From Panorpa germanica (taxonomy: Eukaryota; Arthropoda; Insecta; Mecoptera; Panorpidae): a DNA stretch of 64,000 nt. This document shows positions 1-12,298 of the stretch, piece by piece. Position 1 is the stretch's first letter. Every line of letters starts with the position of its first letter. Below the pieces are notes generated by a model. It saw only the letters and a program-made list of their open reading frames with translations, did no database searches and was not told where the DNA came from. The DNA lies in the NCBI GenBank assembly GCA_963678705.1, contig OY783219.1, positions 9,610,001 to 9,674,000 of the forward strand, written 5' to 3'. The position numbers were made by a program, and so were the translations under genes.

Positions 1-154
1 AATGTAAGACTAAGTACAGAAGTTTACACTTTCTCTGAATTTGTTATGAATCGAGTTCATAACCTGACTTACACTTCGGTATACTGCAAGTTCTAGCTAA
101 TTTCAATATTGTTATACGAATGAAAATGGTAAAAACTGTACGACACTAAAGTAT
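1..154. other. AT-rich sequence without recognised feature
   Basis: No open frame, repeat partner or structured motif was recognised here. Confidence 0.5.
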
Positions 155-668
155 TATTTCCACTCACTGCTTTAATTTTATTTTGTATTTAATTTAAATT
201 GTTTAGCATATGGCAATACGCGCAGTCATTCACAGTACCATTTTTAATTTTATTTATTTTTTAAGTTTTCTTAGTTTTTTTAGAACCTTACAAGGTCCAA
301 TGAATTAAATTAGAAATATTAAATTAAGAAAAATGATTATATTATAACCTCCAAAATGTGACAATCGGTCAAAATGCAGTAGGATTTACTTTTAAAAGAA
401 GTTAAATGTCAGTTTTTGAAAAATATAGAAGTGAAAACAATTTCTATTACTAATTGTTATTAATAATAGCAATTTTAATTATTTCACATACAATTTTGTC
501 TAACTGTCAAAATTTATATTACTAACGATGCATACGCACCAACTAAATTAACTAAACTTAAATTAAAACACAAATGTGAAAAGGTATGCTTAAACGAGAA
601 CCTGAAATCTAGATTACAATATTAAATAAAAACAGTAAATTAAATATAAAAACAGTGAGTGACAATGA
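155..668. mobile_element. Degenerate short inverted-repeat element, CACTCACTG family (copy 1)
   Basis: The left edge reads TTTCCACTCACTG and the right edge reads CAGTGAGTGACAATG, an inverted pair. The same edges bound better preserved copies at 33.0 and 43.6 kb. Inside, a stretch near 510-540 (ATTACTAACGATGCATACGCAC) loosely matches the interior of those copies. It is longer than they are and so either carries inserted sequence or only its ends are related. No coding capacity is seen. Superfamily is unassigned. Confidence 0.4.
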
Positions 669-829
669 GGCTTAATACTTTTACTAAAACTTACAGGTTA
701 CAAATCGTCAACATGTTCATAATATGCCACGTGGAAAAAGAGAATAGGACTTGACACGATCCTAGCGTACTAAAAAGGAACCATTTCCACTAAGAGCGTC
801 ACTTTGAACATTCCATTTTGTGCATACGA

Positions 830-1142
830 CTATAGCCGGTACTAAACGATGCTACATGTTAGTAGATGGTATGGTTGGACACATCTTGTTGTCGATGCTG
901 GAACTAAGTGTATCCAACGTTCATGTTGGAAGAAGTTCGGGCTGTTGTCGGTCTTCTGACCCGCGTCAAAAGGAATTTCTCTACCCCCATTACATACTTG
1001 ATGCACATGTCATGCACTGCTGCACGAATTGTCCAACAAAGGAGGATTTTATACTTGAAAGGTTTTGTTAAACAGTGTCAGTGTCAATAATATCAACAAA
1101 TTAATAAACTAAATAAATCATTCGGATCAAACATTCATTCCA
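830..1142 (-). repeat. Dispersed repeat, copy 1 (partner at 60 kb, opposite orientation)
   Basis: The reverse complement aligns over roughly 300 bp with 59980-60335. Both contain GAATGTTTGATCCGAATGAT, then TATTGACACTGACACTGTTT, ATTCGTGCAGCAGTGCAT, and a later CAGCCCGAACTTCTTC. Both keep the order of these blocks and differ by scattered substitutions and small indels. Neither copy has a long open frame across the whole match; short frames in each are interrupted. No terminal repeats were recognised, so the class is unknown; a retroelement fragment or an unclassified DNA transposon interior are both possible. Confidence 0.7.
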
Positions 1143-1377
1143 CCGTGTAGAAGGAATGTCAAACTTGCCATTTTCACAAAGATAATGCTAACAATTTTGT
1201 CCTAAAACAGTTTTTACGCAATTGTGTATGCCCCAATATACCTACTTGTCCTAGATAAAATCGAATGAGTGAATAACCAACTGTCATACTACTATTATAC
1301 CATCGTATATGATATCATAATGAGTCAACACATCTCAAATTACAATGCAAGACAATTTAACCGGACGTTGGTAGTCT

Positions 1378-1562
1378 CTATTTCAATTCAAGACGCCTTT
1401 CATCGTCTTTTATTATCCGGGACGTCCGCATCACATAGGGTATAACGTCCCCACAGGCGTCGAATTGTTGTAAAAGCCACAAGAATGCTCCGTATCTGTC
1501 GTCGTGGTCAGTACGGTGGTCTTTGTTTAACCGCGCTTCCTTGCCTTTGTGTGTCCTGGACT
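1378..1562 (-). other. Candidate terminal coding exon (unidentified)
   Basis: On the minus strand an open frame of about 60 codons ends at a TAG at 1378-1380. It is preceded by TTTCCTACTTCACAG (about 1563-1577), a plausible 3' splice site with a pyrimidine-rich tract. The segment is clearly richer in GC than its surroundings. The encoded residues are of mixed composition, including YGAFLWLLQQFDACGDVIPY, with charged residues before and after. The frame can also begin at an ATG at 1581. I do not recognise the family. It could be the last exon of a host gene or a captured exon in a transposon. The evidence is composition, open frame and splice-like site only. Confidence 0.3.
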
Positions 1563-3714
1563 CTGTGAAGTAGGAAACCATGGACGTACGCTGTTATTGA
1601 TAGCATAGGACGTTCTGCATTTCTGATACTGAAACTAAGGGATTTCATAAACCCTGAGCCTGAGGGCATGTGCGATGGTCTTATACTTGGACATATTTTT
1701 GAATAAATAATTGTATTGGAAAATAAATTCGAGCTAAAAGTTTATTGCATATTTAAAATACAAGATTTGGACGTCTCATGTTAAAAGTGACATATATAAC
1801 CATAGAGGTATAAGAATAGAGTGCGAATACTGCGATAAAGGCAAAGAAAGAGATAACTACCGAAAGTCATCTGTGTCTCTTTCTAGCAGAGCACTGCATC
1901 TGCTTGCTTGCTAACCCCGCCAATCAACCAAGCCAGCACCAGCGGTTCGCCTAGAAAGAGACAGATTCGACAAGCTCTCTCTTTGCCTTTATCGCCTCCT
2001 CTGACACGCGGCCGTTCCCTTCGCGCACTCTATTCTTATATCTCTATGTATATAATTGTCAAAGTAGCTGACTTCAAAATATTTGAAACTAGAGTTTCGT
2101 TTATTATAGAAAAATAGTTAGAAAATTACTTTATAGCGATTTATTAAAGTGATTGCCTCGCCTCACTGATGACCAACTCAAAATCATCACTATACTCAGA
2201 GAAGTGTAATAAGCTGATAACTGTTTCAGAGCGTAATCCATAATGATTCTATTGAGTAAAAGACTTGAAAACATGGTTTAGTATTCTATAGTTTGTATTT
2301 GCATTTTTAACCGAAAATAATAAAATATTAAAATGTGAGGATAAATCTATAATTCATAGTAAGAAATAATTGATATTTAAGTCTTTTAAAAGCGAAAAAC
2401 TCATGCTCATGTGCACGGATAATGCCCTCTCGCTCATACTCATAGCGAAATTAAAATTGGGTCTAGGGAATCGGTCTGTCTTCTATATATTAAATGAACC
2501 ATCAGACTATAAGTGAGTTTAAGTAATTTTTTTGTCAGCTTCAAGCGTCTGCAAGGTAATACTGGCAAAGGGACGGGTCTGAGAGTATTGGTGACATATA
2601 TTTAAAGATATTGCCTTACATATACGTAAAGATCAGCTATCAGAATTTAAGAGAGATGAGTAGCGTTTTCATGTACCTTGATTACCTGATACCTGGAAAA
2701 TGGCCGTCTGGTCAAGCTAGCAGGTAGGCATACGATTATTGTACATACTAACACTATTCAATCTTACACATTTTGTTCATCAGAAAATAAGTGATGTCTG
2801 GTGGCCTTGAGTTTTTGCTATAACATTGTAAATAGCTGAAGAGACTGAAATTAATATTAACCTCTTGCTTTGTACTCGTTTTAAAAAGAAGATTCAGCAT
2901 TGAGAGATGTTCTCGCGAGTCTGAAGGAATAATAGGAATTGGTGTGTAAAAAAACAAATTGTAGAATGAATTTGACATGATTCGACTGATAATAATTTAA
3001 CAGATACAAAACCTTTCGTTTCAACTTATGTTATAATTTAAAAAAGTAAAGTTTAAGTAAATCATTTCCAAAGTTACCCTAAACATCAGTATATAACTAA
3101 ACAAGATTTTCCAACGTGTTAAACCATTCGCCAATATATATTTTACAAAAAGCTAATTCAAAAGATATTATTTTAAAATATTGGATCTAAAATTAGCAAC
3201 GCACGCCACTTTGATACTATTAGGCGTCACACCCCTGTCTCATTCTTTTCATACCTTTCCTTCGATATTCTATCAGAAAACCCCTATCCATCTCCCATCC
3301 CGTGTATTTTTCACCCTTGTTTTTTTGTTGTCCCTTTTCGTGCCATTCTGAACACTTCCCTTATTATTTAGCATTTGCTACGACTGAAATAATATTCTTT
3401 TTGATATTGGATATATCATATTGAATTCTGATTCGTAGACATTAATTTTTTTAAGGTTTTTATTAAATATTATATTGAAATAACTTAGCAATATAAATAA
3501 AAATCAACGTTTAAAAGAAAGAGTAAAAGGATTGAATTGGTTTCGACAAATTTATTAATAAAATTTTATTAAAGAATATTATGAATTTTTTGTAATAAAG
3601 TCAGTATTACAAAGGAATTGTCGTTTGATAAATTTTATATGAAAAACTCGTAGAAATATGCCAAACAACTATATAAAAATATTTCGATCATCCAGTTCAT
3701 TAGTGAAACAACTT
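1563..3714. other. AT-rich non-coding DNA
   Basis: No gene recognised. A pyrimidine-rich stretch lies at about 3225-3365 and has no clear frame or repeat partner in the window. Short open frames here (for example 1908-2117 and 2754-2978) look fortuitous. Confidence 0.5.
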
Positions 3715-3775
3715 CAACAAAGCAACCAAATAAAACTGTAATGCAGATAAACTTGTTAAATACTGCTGGAATGCA
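3715..3775 (+). repeat. Short dispersed repeat, partner at 38.6 kb
   Basis: About 50-60 bp containing GCAACCAAATAAAACTGTAA and AACTTGTTAAATACTGC match 38625-38685 (GCAACCAAACAAAATTATAC, AACTTGTCAAATACCGC) in the same orientation. The match is too short to classify. Confidence 0.45.
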
Positions 3776-4728
3776 TACAAAACCCCCACAAAACATACTG
3801 AAGATAACAATGTCTTAAGACAGAAAATTGTAGAAAGAAAGAGAAGGCTCATGACTTTACAGAGTAAGAAAACTTACCTTAGTCTTTTATTATATGGTAC
3901 TTCTATAACAACACATCTGCAACGCACTGTAATTTGTAAACTAATGGTCGGAATGTAATGAAATTTTAACACATATCGATTGAAGCTTGCTACTATCTAA
4001 AAATCGTGCTATCTATATGTCATCCCTCGAACTACGACAAATTGGACATGATATACCAGAAATTGGATTCTTCAACTATATTAATTTATTGTCGCGCTTT
4101 TGAAATACAAATATTGCACTAATTAACATCAATAAATCATCAAATCAACATTAATGACGCATCCTTTGTCAAATATTAGTTAATTAAACACATGAAACCT
4201 TTCTATTAACTATCCCAAACCAACAAGCAAGCATTGCAAGCATTTTATGTGCACTAACATTTCCACATCTTGGTTATGTGGACATGCAACATTGACTACA
4301 AATATACGGTTATCACAGTGTCACAATATATCCCCAATTTACTCATTAGTCAAGTTATATTGTTGTATAATTATTCAGTTTACCCCCACTCTAAATATTA
4401 CTATGCAGTAATATGCACTAGTGAAGCGATGCATTGTAGCTGTAATGTAATGTGCGAGTAACAGCGGATATTATCCTTGCATTTAAACCGAATTCGATAT
4501 TAATTATAAATCGATAGAGCGAATAATGTTTGACATGTCTGTTCGGCTGATTTGAGGAAAGGGGGTAAAGGGGATGATATGGTGATTATTATAGAGTTAG
4601 AGAGTTGTTAATCCCTGTTGGTTTTATATAATTGACAATAATATCGGTTAAGTATTAGACATTGTGATAATCAACAATTGAACCAGAAAATGTGATGATT
4701 TATTTGTGTGTTTGTTGTATTTACTGTA
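3776..4728. other. AT-rich non-coding DNA
   Basis: No gene, repeat or structural motif recognised. The open frame at 4270-4461 has no recognisable domain and low-complexity codon content. Confidence 0.5.
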
Positions 4729-5489
4729 TTAAGGAGGTACAGGACGTTAACGTAAATGATGAAAACGTTGTGAAATTTGGAGGGTTAATACAAATAGTAA
4801 AAATACATGCTGTCTCAAAATTTTAGAGATCTAGGGTTCCTAGTTTTCTTTTTATACATGATTAAAAATAGTCATTTTCCATACAAATCATAATTTTTAG
4901 CTCAATTTCACTACATAATATAACTTTTAACTATGAAAAAATGGTGACACGGCTTTCAAAAACTAGGCGTATATAAAATATTCATTTCTGTAACTATTGC
5001 AAAAAGAAAACTATCAAAAGGATACCTATATACGAAAATATTTAAATAAAACCAGTAAGAAACAGTAAGTGTAGGTTATAAACCGGCAACGTTGCAAATC
5101 CCAATTTGAGCGGGAAATTCAAAATCGGAATAAATATTTTATAAAATATAACAATTTATTTGTCAAAGAACCAAATCACGCATGCGTCAACACACGTAAA
5201 TTTACAGCGTTGCCAAATTTATTATTCCTTATTCAAAATATTTAATTTGAATTTAAATTGAATTAATATAAATTTGATATTAATTATAGATAATTTTTAA
5301 TTTATTAAACTATTATATGCATAAAAAATCATTTTAACAAGCAAAAAGCAGTTTAATAGGGAATTGAAAAATTCATTTTCAAAGGTACAGTCCCAATATT
5401 TGCTCGTCCCTAATGTACTTCGTATTTTGCATTTCGTATCACCGAGAGATAAACTTTTTGCATTGACGGTACGTCCTGTACCTCCTTAA
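4729..5489 (+). mobile_element. TTAA-flanked inverted-repeat element, GGAGGTACAGG family (copy 1)
   Basis: The element starts TTAA then GGAGGTACAGGACGT and ends ACGTCCTGTACCTCC then TTAA, giving a perfect 15-bp terminal inverted repeat between TTAA sites. The interior of about 720 bp is AT-rich and non-coding. A second copy lies at 26450-27044 in opposite orientation and a partial one at 17492-17616. TTAA target duplication is the hallmark of piggyBac-type elements, but the terminal bases differ from the CCC start usual for that group, so the superfamily is inferred only from the target site. Confidence 0.85.
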
Positions 5490-6991
5490 ACAGACAATGC
5501 AGAATAAGAACAAATATGCAAATATATAGTAGATGTTGAGAAATCGACATTGTGACAGAAATTAGAGGAAAAAGTCTCCGAAAGTTAGGACACTTAGAAA
5601 GATTGGATCAAAAAAGAACGTCTAAGAAAATTCAAGGAGGGAACTCAGTGGTGAAACAGTGAAGAATAAGACATCCAATATGAAGATTAGAGAAAACATT
5701 TAAAAGACACTAAGACCGTCCGCATATAGGTCGACTGATTGCAACTGTGTTGTTAGTGAGAGAACGCACGCGTATACGAAGAGAGAAAACACATGGCACG
5801 AACGAAACAAAACTGGTTTTGAGGGATTATATTTCTCGGTCGCAGGGTATGCTTGGTTGTATGTGTTGCATGCTTTTGATGGTGACATCATGAACAGAGA
5901 TGTGCACTAATACTATTCACAAGTATTTAGTACATACATACATATATACAAATATGACACAATAAAATCCACTATTATGCTATTGTTAAAAATTCTATAG
6001 AACGATAGTCACGAAACACGGCTCGACTAGTTTGCAATCAGTCGCCTCATGTGCGACGCCTTAAATACAATATCGAACTAATTAAATTAAAATAATACCA
6101 CAATTATTGATGTGTAGTGTGACCCGATGGTATATTATAACACTCCAAAAGACAGGGAAAACACATTAGAATAAAAAATTCGATTATTTCTTCCTTACAG
6201 CTTCAGCTCAGTGAATATTAAAGACAAATGAACTGACTAAACCTTTGTTTATATTAAAATACACTCTTATTAAAAAGTTTAATTATAGTTCAAATATCGC
6301 TTTATACATAAATGTATAAATTGCAGACTAAAAGGAAAATCTGCCTCGAGCTATTAGCTTTAAATGAACAAAACAGGATGAAGAGGATATTTCTGGATAG
6401 TTTTAACATTTAAAATCTTTCAAAAGATATCTAGTTACAAATAATCTCTCGAGCAAGATTGTATATAAAGGATATAGTATATAATTATTAATTTTGTAGT
6501 AAATTTGGGTATTCAAGGGGACTGTCATATAAAATTACCTTTTCTTTACACACTACAAACAGAAATTATATTTAGATATAATACACGTATCCTTTGGTAA
6601 CGTATGACAAAGAGGTTTGTAATTTGGGTTAGTAGATGTTTTACTTTGGGTATGAATGTATCTGACATCTTAAGCGAAATTATATAAAAAAGCCGGATTA
6701 TATTATCCAGATTTTGATACCGTTTCGGAGAAATATGAAGTTTTCACCGTAGGAACAAACAAACAGTGAGTAAGGTTAATAAAATCCTATAAATATATTT
6801 CGGTGCACCGTGAGAGAAACCACAGTAAAAATTACTGTGAAACATAATACCTGGGTGCTATAATGGTTTTATGACTATAGTATTACTATGTCGAAAGTAT
6901 TTTTTAAATTTTACATAGTAATTTTTGTCATAACATCATTATAGTACAGGTTTTGGTTTTAGCGAAGGAATGATATAAAGTCACCGGACAT
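5490..6991. other. AT-rich non-coding DNA
   Basis: No gene recognised. The open frame at 5700-5891 (-) has no recognisable domain. Confidence 0.5.
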
Positions 6992-7739
6992 CAGTGTTGG
7001 CAATCGTACCATAATGGAGGTAGATGTACCATAATTTTGACGTTTGTACAATCTACCATCCTTGTTGTACCATATTGAGGCAATCTACCATAATTTTGAA
7101 GAATCAAAAATTTATGAATTATGAATTTGATTTTTTATCAATAATTCTTATTTATTATTATATTAATTTTTATTAATACTTCTAACCAATTATGTTTTAT
7201 AAATTTGAATTTATACATGAGATGGCGCTGTCGTCTTAAATGACAAAATTTGACAGACAATATTCCAAAACAATTCCAATCCAATTCAGACGACAATGAT
7301 GAAGTATTTTTGCCAAATATTTAGGAATTATAATTTTTAAATATAGAAGTATTCGTAAAGCGATACCAATTTATATTCATACCAATAAAATATATTAAAA
7401 TTATATTATTATATAATTATTATATAAATTATAATTATATATTAATAAAAATATATGTATTTTATTCGTTACTTAAAAAAATAAATATATGTATTGCATT
7501 TAATTAATTTTTATTAATAATGTTAAAACTAACTTCTTTGATAAAGATAACAACTAATATGATCTCACTTAAATTAAAGAAAATACATCTAATCCTACTT
7601 TTATTTTAATCAAATTTGATTTTGGCGCTATGAAGCATCGAAATATATGTATTCATTTAATCTACCATATTTTTTTACAAATGTACCATAATTTTACGGT
7701 CTTAGTACCATAACTTTTTTTTCAGACCTGCCAAGCCTG
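6992..7739. mobile_element. hAT-type non-autonomous element with subterminal repeats
   Basis: The left terminus CAGTGTTGGCA (6992-7002) pairs with the reverse complement of the right terminus, CAGGCTTGGCA (7729-7739), 9 of 11 matching. The flanks are CCGGACAT (6984-6991) and CCGGACAA (7740-7747), a 7 of 8 match to an 8-bp target duplication, as expected for hAT elements. Both ends carry repeats of the form (G/C)TACCAT(A/AT): five within about 100 bp of the left end (7009-7095) and three near the right end (about 7660-7715). Such subterminal arrays are typical transposase-binding sites in hAT elements. The interior is AT-rich without coding capacity. At about 750 bp it is deleted relative to autonomous hATs. 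Confidence 0.8.
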
Positions 7740-9509
7740 CCGGACAATAAGTTGTGGGGGTAGGAGGTAGTTTATTTTCGATTAATTCTTAACCAACAGA
7801 AATACAATTTTTATTCAATAATTCTATGATATTAATGATTAAACTAAATTAATAGAAAATAAAATCCCTAGTACATTTACTGTAACAAATACTTAAAGAT
7901 AAAACTACTGATGTCATAAAATAATGGCAATGATTGTACTCAGATATGATGATACTTCAATGACAATAGTTCTGTGTATTAGAATTGAGGGCCGAAAAGC
8001 ATTTCCGTTAAGGGTGTAAAACACCCCACACTATTACATAAACACACACACATACACACACATGTGTGCTCGCACATAAATATCATATATAGTGATTTCC
8101 ACCGATTTTCACAATTCCAGCAGAGACTTCTAGTCCCAGACTCCCGCAGCTGATTTCCATCATCGTATTATTCTACTACTGTAACACCCCCCTCTAACTT
8201 CCTCCTGTTTCCCATCTCAACAATATTCCTGTATTTCCCATTCCACTAGACGCAGCTATTCCCGGACAACCGGGAAAGCCCTAATTGCTTTAATTAGTTG
8301 GTATATACATGAGTATATATGTGTATGTATAATTGTATGTGTGTGTGAATGTATTCAACATGAATATGTAAAGTAAGATTTATTCACGCATGTGTTAAGA
8401 AGAGTTCAGTTCAGATATCAAAAGACAAACATCGATGATTTATATCGATATATTTGAATTTAACATTATATATTCGTATTTTTAGAAAATATTTTTTTCT
8501 AGATACTCAAATTAAATTTTTTAGTGGTTAATATTCTGCATAATAAATAAATACTTATATCGATTTATTTAAGACAAAACTATCGATGTTTCTGTACAAA
8601 CTATATGTATTTTGATTTCACTAGTTTCACTGGTAAGAATATAGTAATAATAATGAAAATGTACTATTAAAAAAATTAGTTTATTTGTTTTATTTTAATT
8701 TATGTATATACTCCTGCGTGCACCTGCCTACATTTAATTTCGTAAAAGCAGTGGAAATTGTAATTAAAATGGAAAACTTTTAGAGAAAATCATAAAATTA
8801 TGTTGACGTTATGAATTATCATACTAATGAGACGAATATGTTTTTAGATACAGCTGGTTCTAATATTATATTAAATCTGCTACATTCAAAACTAAATTAT
8901 ACTAAAAACTAAATACATTCGTCGACTGGCAATAAATACATTTTTCACTTTTAACGTATTACCTTATTTAAGGTAGTAAGGCGTAAAACCCTTTTCTTAA
9001 AAGTTTAACAAAATTAAAATATAGTATTAATCTATGTCAAAAAAAAGTGAAATTTTTCCATTGATTGTGAAGCGAGATATTTATAATTAAAATGCACATA
9101 ATTAACATGCAACGACCGATAAAGTATTAAAAAAAGACAATAAAACATAATTTCGTCTATATCTGTAAAACCGTTCTTAGGAATGTTCCAAAAAACTAAT
9201 ATTTAATAAAACAAGGAATTGTAGTACGTCACTGCCTAATAAGTGTATGCTTATGTGTTAGTAATTAGTAAATTATATGTCTTTAGTTGGTACAAAACTC
9301 GTCGGTCGGGAAAACAGTGAAAACATATACTCATGAACGCCATAGATTGATTTGTAGGAATAACAGCCAACACGGTTGATATTTGGAGTCAAGTTAGCTT
9401 ATAATAAAATAAGATAAAAAAGAATTGACAATTCTTTTCTTTGATTTCACAAGCAACACATGACTTTTACTAAAAAATTGTACATTGTTCCTAATAAAAT
9501 TACATATAT
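7740..9509. other. AT-rich non-coding DNA with a short CA repeat
   Basis: A CA-type microsatellite (CACACACACATACACACACA) lies at about 8041-8066. The stretch around 8150-8290 is less AT-rich but has no long open frame on either strand. Nothing else was recognised. Confidence 0.5.
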
Positions 9510-10075
9510 TCTTTTTTTTCATATTTACTTATTTGTCTTGACTTTCTTTCGTCATAGCCACCATCAAACATTTTTAATACATATTTTACAATTTATATAA
9601 TTCAATAATTAATTTTGAATCACTTAACAAAAATGTAGTATTAACAGGAAAAGTTTTAATCACATCTAATATTTCACTATTAAGTTTTGATCTTTCTAAA
9701 CTATAATTTATGCATTCAAATATAATATGATCCAAAGTTCCTTCTTCATCACATTGACATCTATCGTCGGATTTAATATTAATTTTGTACAGGTGAGCTG
9801 AAGTTTTCAATGATTACTTTTGATTCTGATTATAGTTGATATAATTTTGCGGAACTCTTTTCTGAACCATCTTTTCTTACTTAAATTTGGATGTAACATA
9901 TAATAATCTCTTCCTTTTAACTGACTTTTGTTAATGAAATCTTGGTTTCTCAAATTAAAGTTTAATTTTTTGATTATATTGAAAATTTCATATGAAGGTA
10001 ATTTCACTTTCATCTCAAAATTAGATATATACTCGTATATATATGTGGAAAGAAAAAATATATCGAGCATACAAA
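9510..10075 (-). pseudogene. Non-LTR retrotransposon 3' end (family 1), 5'-truncated and frameshifted
   Basis: Minus-strand frames at 9807-10070 and 9586-9810 are joined by a frameshift near 9808. The upstream part includes GRDYYMLHPNLSKKRWF. The downstream part contains CQCDEEGTLDHIIFEC, which matches the CxC...(E/G)TxxHxxxxC knuckle found near the C-terminus of non-LTR retrotransposon ORF2 proteins. After the stop (9586-9588) comes a 3' UTR with AATGTTTGATGGTGGCTATG, then an A-rich tail at about 9510-9518 as read on the minus strand. Fragments of the same 3' end recur at 29145-29320 and 48930-49085. Reverse transcriptase and endonuclease domains are absent, so the copy is dead-on-arrival. 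Confidence 0.85.
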
Positions 10076-11384
10076 ATAGGCGTAACTATAATACCCGGTC
10101 TAAGAAAGTCATAAAGAATGTGATTAATGACGGTATGTTTTAAATAGAAACCAAGTGAAAGGTCGAAGCAATTATATTGTGTGAAACTTTAAACCAGTGA
10201 CTGAATATGTAAGGGATGTGTTTACTAAAATTAACCAGGCGTATTCTTGGAAATAATAAAAACAAACCTTTTTAAAGTCAAGCTGAAAACTAATGTAGGA
10301 CTGAGTATATATTAGCTAAAACTTAAGGTTGTGCATGCATTCATTGTTCTGTATTTGTAAAGTAAACAACAACGTTTATATTGTAATCTTATTGTATTAT
10401 TATCATTATTATTATCATCGTTATTATTTTATTCAATAAATGTATTAAACCAATTATGTGATTCTTTATCATCCTGACAAACTAACTAAGATATTACATA
10501 GTTGAATATTAATTGAATTGACATTGCCCTAAATTAAACAAGAGTACCTTGATTCCACACCAGATTAGCGGATTGGTTATTGTTTTCCACATAAGAAGTT
10601 GGATAGTTCTCGTTTTCCACATCAGAGGTGGCATTGTAGTCTCGTTTCCACATATATATACATATATATGGTATAAGAAATATGTATAAACAGTTTCCAA
10701 TATAACAAAATATATTCTAACATATAGTTATCGTTAGAAAAGAGACACGTCCTTTTGTAATACGTAATTCTAGTACATCGAAGTGGTGCTCCAATTTTCA
10801 GTGACACTTCAGACTCTCCTCACACCACCCACCCCACCCACCTAACGAAGGAAGTTCAGATAATCCGTGATCTCCACTTACTGCAAACAACTACCTGGAT
10901 AACCTTAGATGAACAATATTTCTCAGAGTTCAGTCTACATGAGTTTGAGTCTGTTTGCACATCTAAATTCCAAATATAGAGCATACGTATTCAGTAGATG
11001 GGCAGATGGGATATCCTGTTTAATGCCACCACCTCCTCCTACTACTACTACTACTCTAACTTCACTAACAAACCTAGTGGCGACTAGGCATACTAATCAC
11101 TATAGTTATATATCCGGTTATATAGATATAGATATAATTAGTAATTACCTTATAAAGATGAACCTCAATCTATCTTACTATCAGGCACGTTTGGGTTATA
11201 TGACCTTTCAAGGATATGGAATATTTGGTAAAGGTTACTAACGTTAAGCCCGCGGGAATCAATCAAGCGCATTTCCTTTCTAATGGCTTACAGTTCGTTT
11301 GTTATAAGACTATATGACATTAAATTATTGTTCAAAAATTTCAGTAGGGAAGAAATGTCATGGGAAATCTGACAAATTCTTAAT
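10076..11384. other. AT-rich DNA with trinucleotide run
   Basis: No gene supported. A CCT/ACT trinucleotide run sits at 11026-11056 inside a 110-codon open frame (10909-11241, +) that reads as a Pro/Thr run followed by Tyr/Ile-rich sequence. I do not recognise it and consider it fortuitous. A C-rich patch occurs at 10824-10842. Confidence 0.45.
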
Positions 11385-11665
11385 GCCGGCAGTTCACTCT
11401 CGACGAGACATTTGTCAAAACATTTATCGATGTGGCGAGAATGAACATGGCTATTGGATTCACCTTTCACTTCCTTTGATTAGTGTCGAATCCCGTTTGT
11501 CAACCGAGGCAAGCCAACGCGAGGCGAGAGCTACTGTACACACTCGATCTCGCCTGTCTCGGCGAGAAAGTCAAAACGATGAAAAAGAAGCATATTTTCG
11601 GAAATGTTTTTTGACGACCCACTTAATATATAATTATTTCTATAATAACTACATAATAAAATGAC
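11385..11665 (+). repeat. Dispersed GC-richer repeat, copy 1 (partners at 34.8 and 45.0 kb)
   Basis: Contains GACATTTGTCAAAACATTTA and a following GGCGAG, then CAACGCGAGGCGAGAGCTAC, then CTGTCTCGGCGAG and AAAGAAGCATATTTTCGG. The first three blocks recur in the same order at 34795-35065; the last recurs at 45003-45110. On the minus strand both larger copies encode a related short peptide (HIDKCFDKCLVESEL here, HINKCFDKYLAESEL at 34.8 kb), so the repeat derives from or overlaps a once-coding sequence. I do not recognise the family and cannot tell a transposon from a duplicated host fragment. Confidence 0.65.
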
Positions 11666-12298
11666 ATTTGAAGAATACTTTGTGAAATTTTCATAAATAA
11701 ATGCCAAGAAATGAGGCATTGACAGAGAATCTCCGCAGACGTCACAAAAAAGAGTAACCTTGCGGTACCACTCATAACTCATCACTGGATTTTTTGACAT
11801 CGAAAAACCAAAATGGTTTCATTATCAGAAACTTTATCTTAAAATACGTTAAAATTAAAAAAAAAAACTCGACAGCGTTACCTCGGCATTTATGTAAAGA
11901 AAGAGTGTGCAAAATTTCAAAAGAATCGGTCCAGTAGATTTTGAACTAGAGAGGACACCGACTCTGAAAAAGCTATGTGTGAGAAACCGCATTTAAAAGT
12001 TTCGAAGTAACATGAAAGCAGGTGAAGACTGAAAACTCTATATCTCCGACAGTTTTACTCCAATCGACTTCAAATTTTTATACAATAAACTTAATATGTT
12101 GTACAATAATATAAATAAATAACTAAAAAAGTTGAAACAGTGTAACAGTGTATTAGATAAACATTAAAAACACGTAATTGCGATTTGTGAATATTGTTTC
12201 ATCTATTTTTCAACGGCACACCGAAACCGTATAATTTAAGAACGATCCCATACTGAAAATACGACTGACGTAAAATAATACATAGTAAAATGTTGTCA
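11666..12298. other. AT-rich DNA, possible transposon-derived patch
   Basis: The segment 11875-12010 is less AT-rich, with CAAAATTTCAAAAGAATCGG and a later ACACCGACTCTGA. It has no open frame and no second copy in the window. No other feature was recognised. Confidence 0.4.

Noticed and set aside
10909-11241. 110-codon open frame with Pro and Thr runs
   Set aside because: The runs come from a CCT/ACT trinucleotide repeat and the rest is Tyr/Ile-rich as expected from AT-rich DNA; no domain or splice context.
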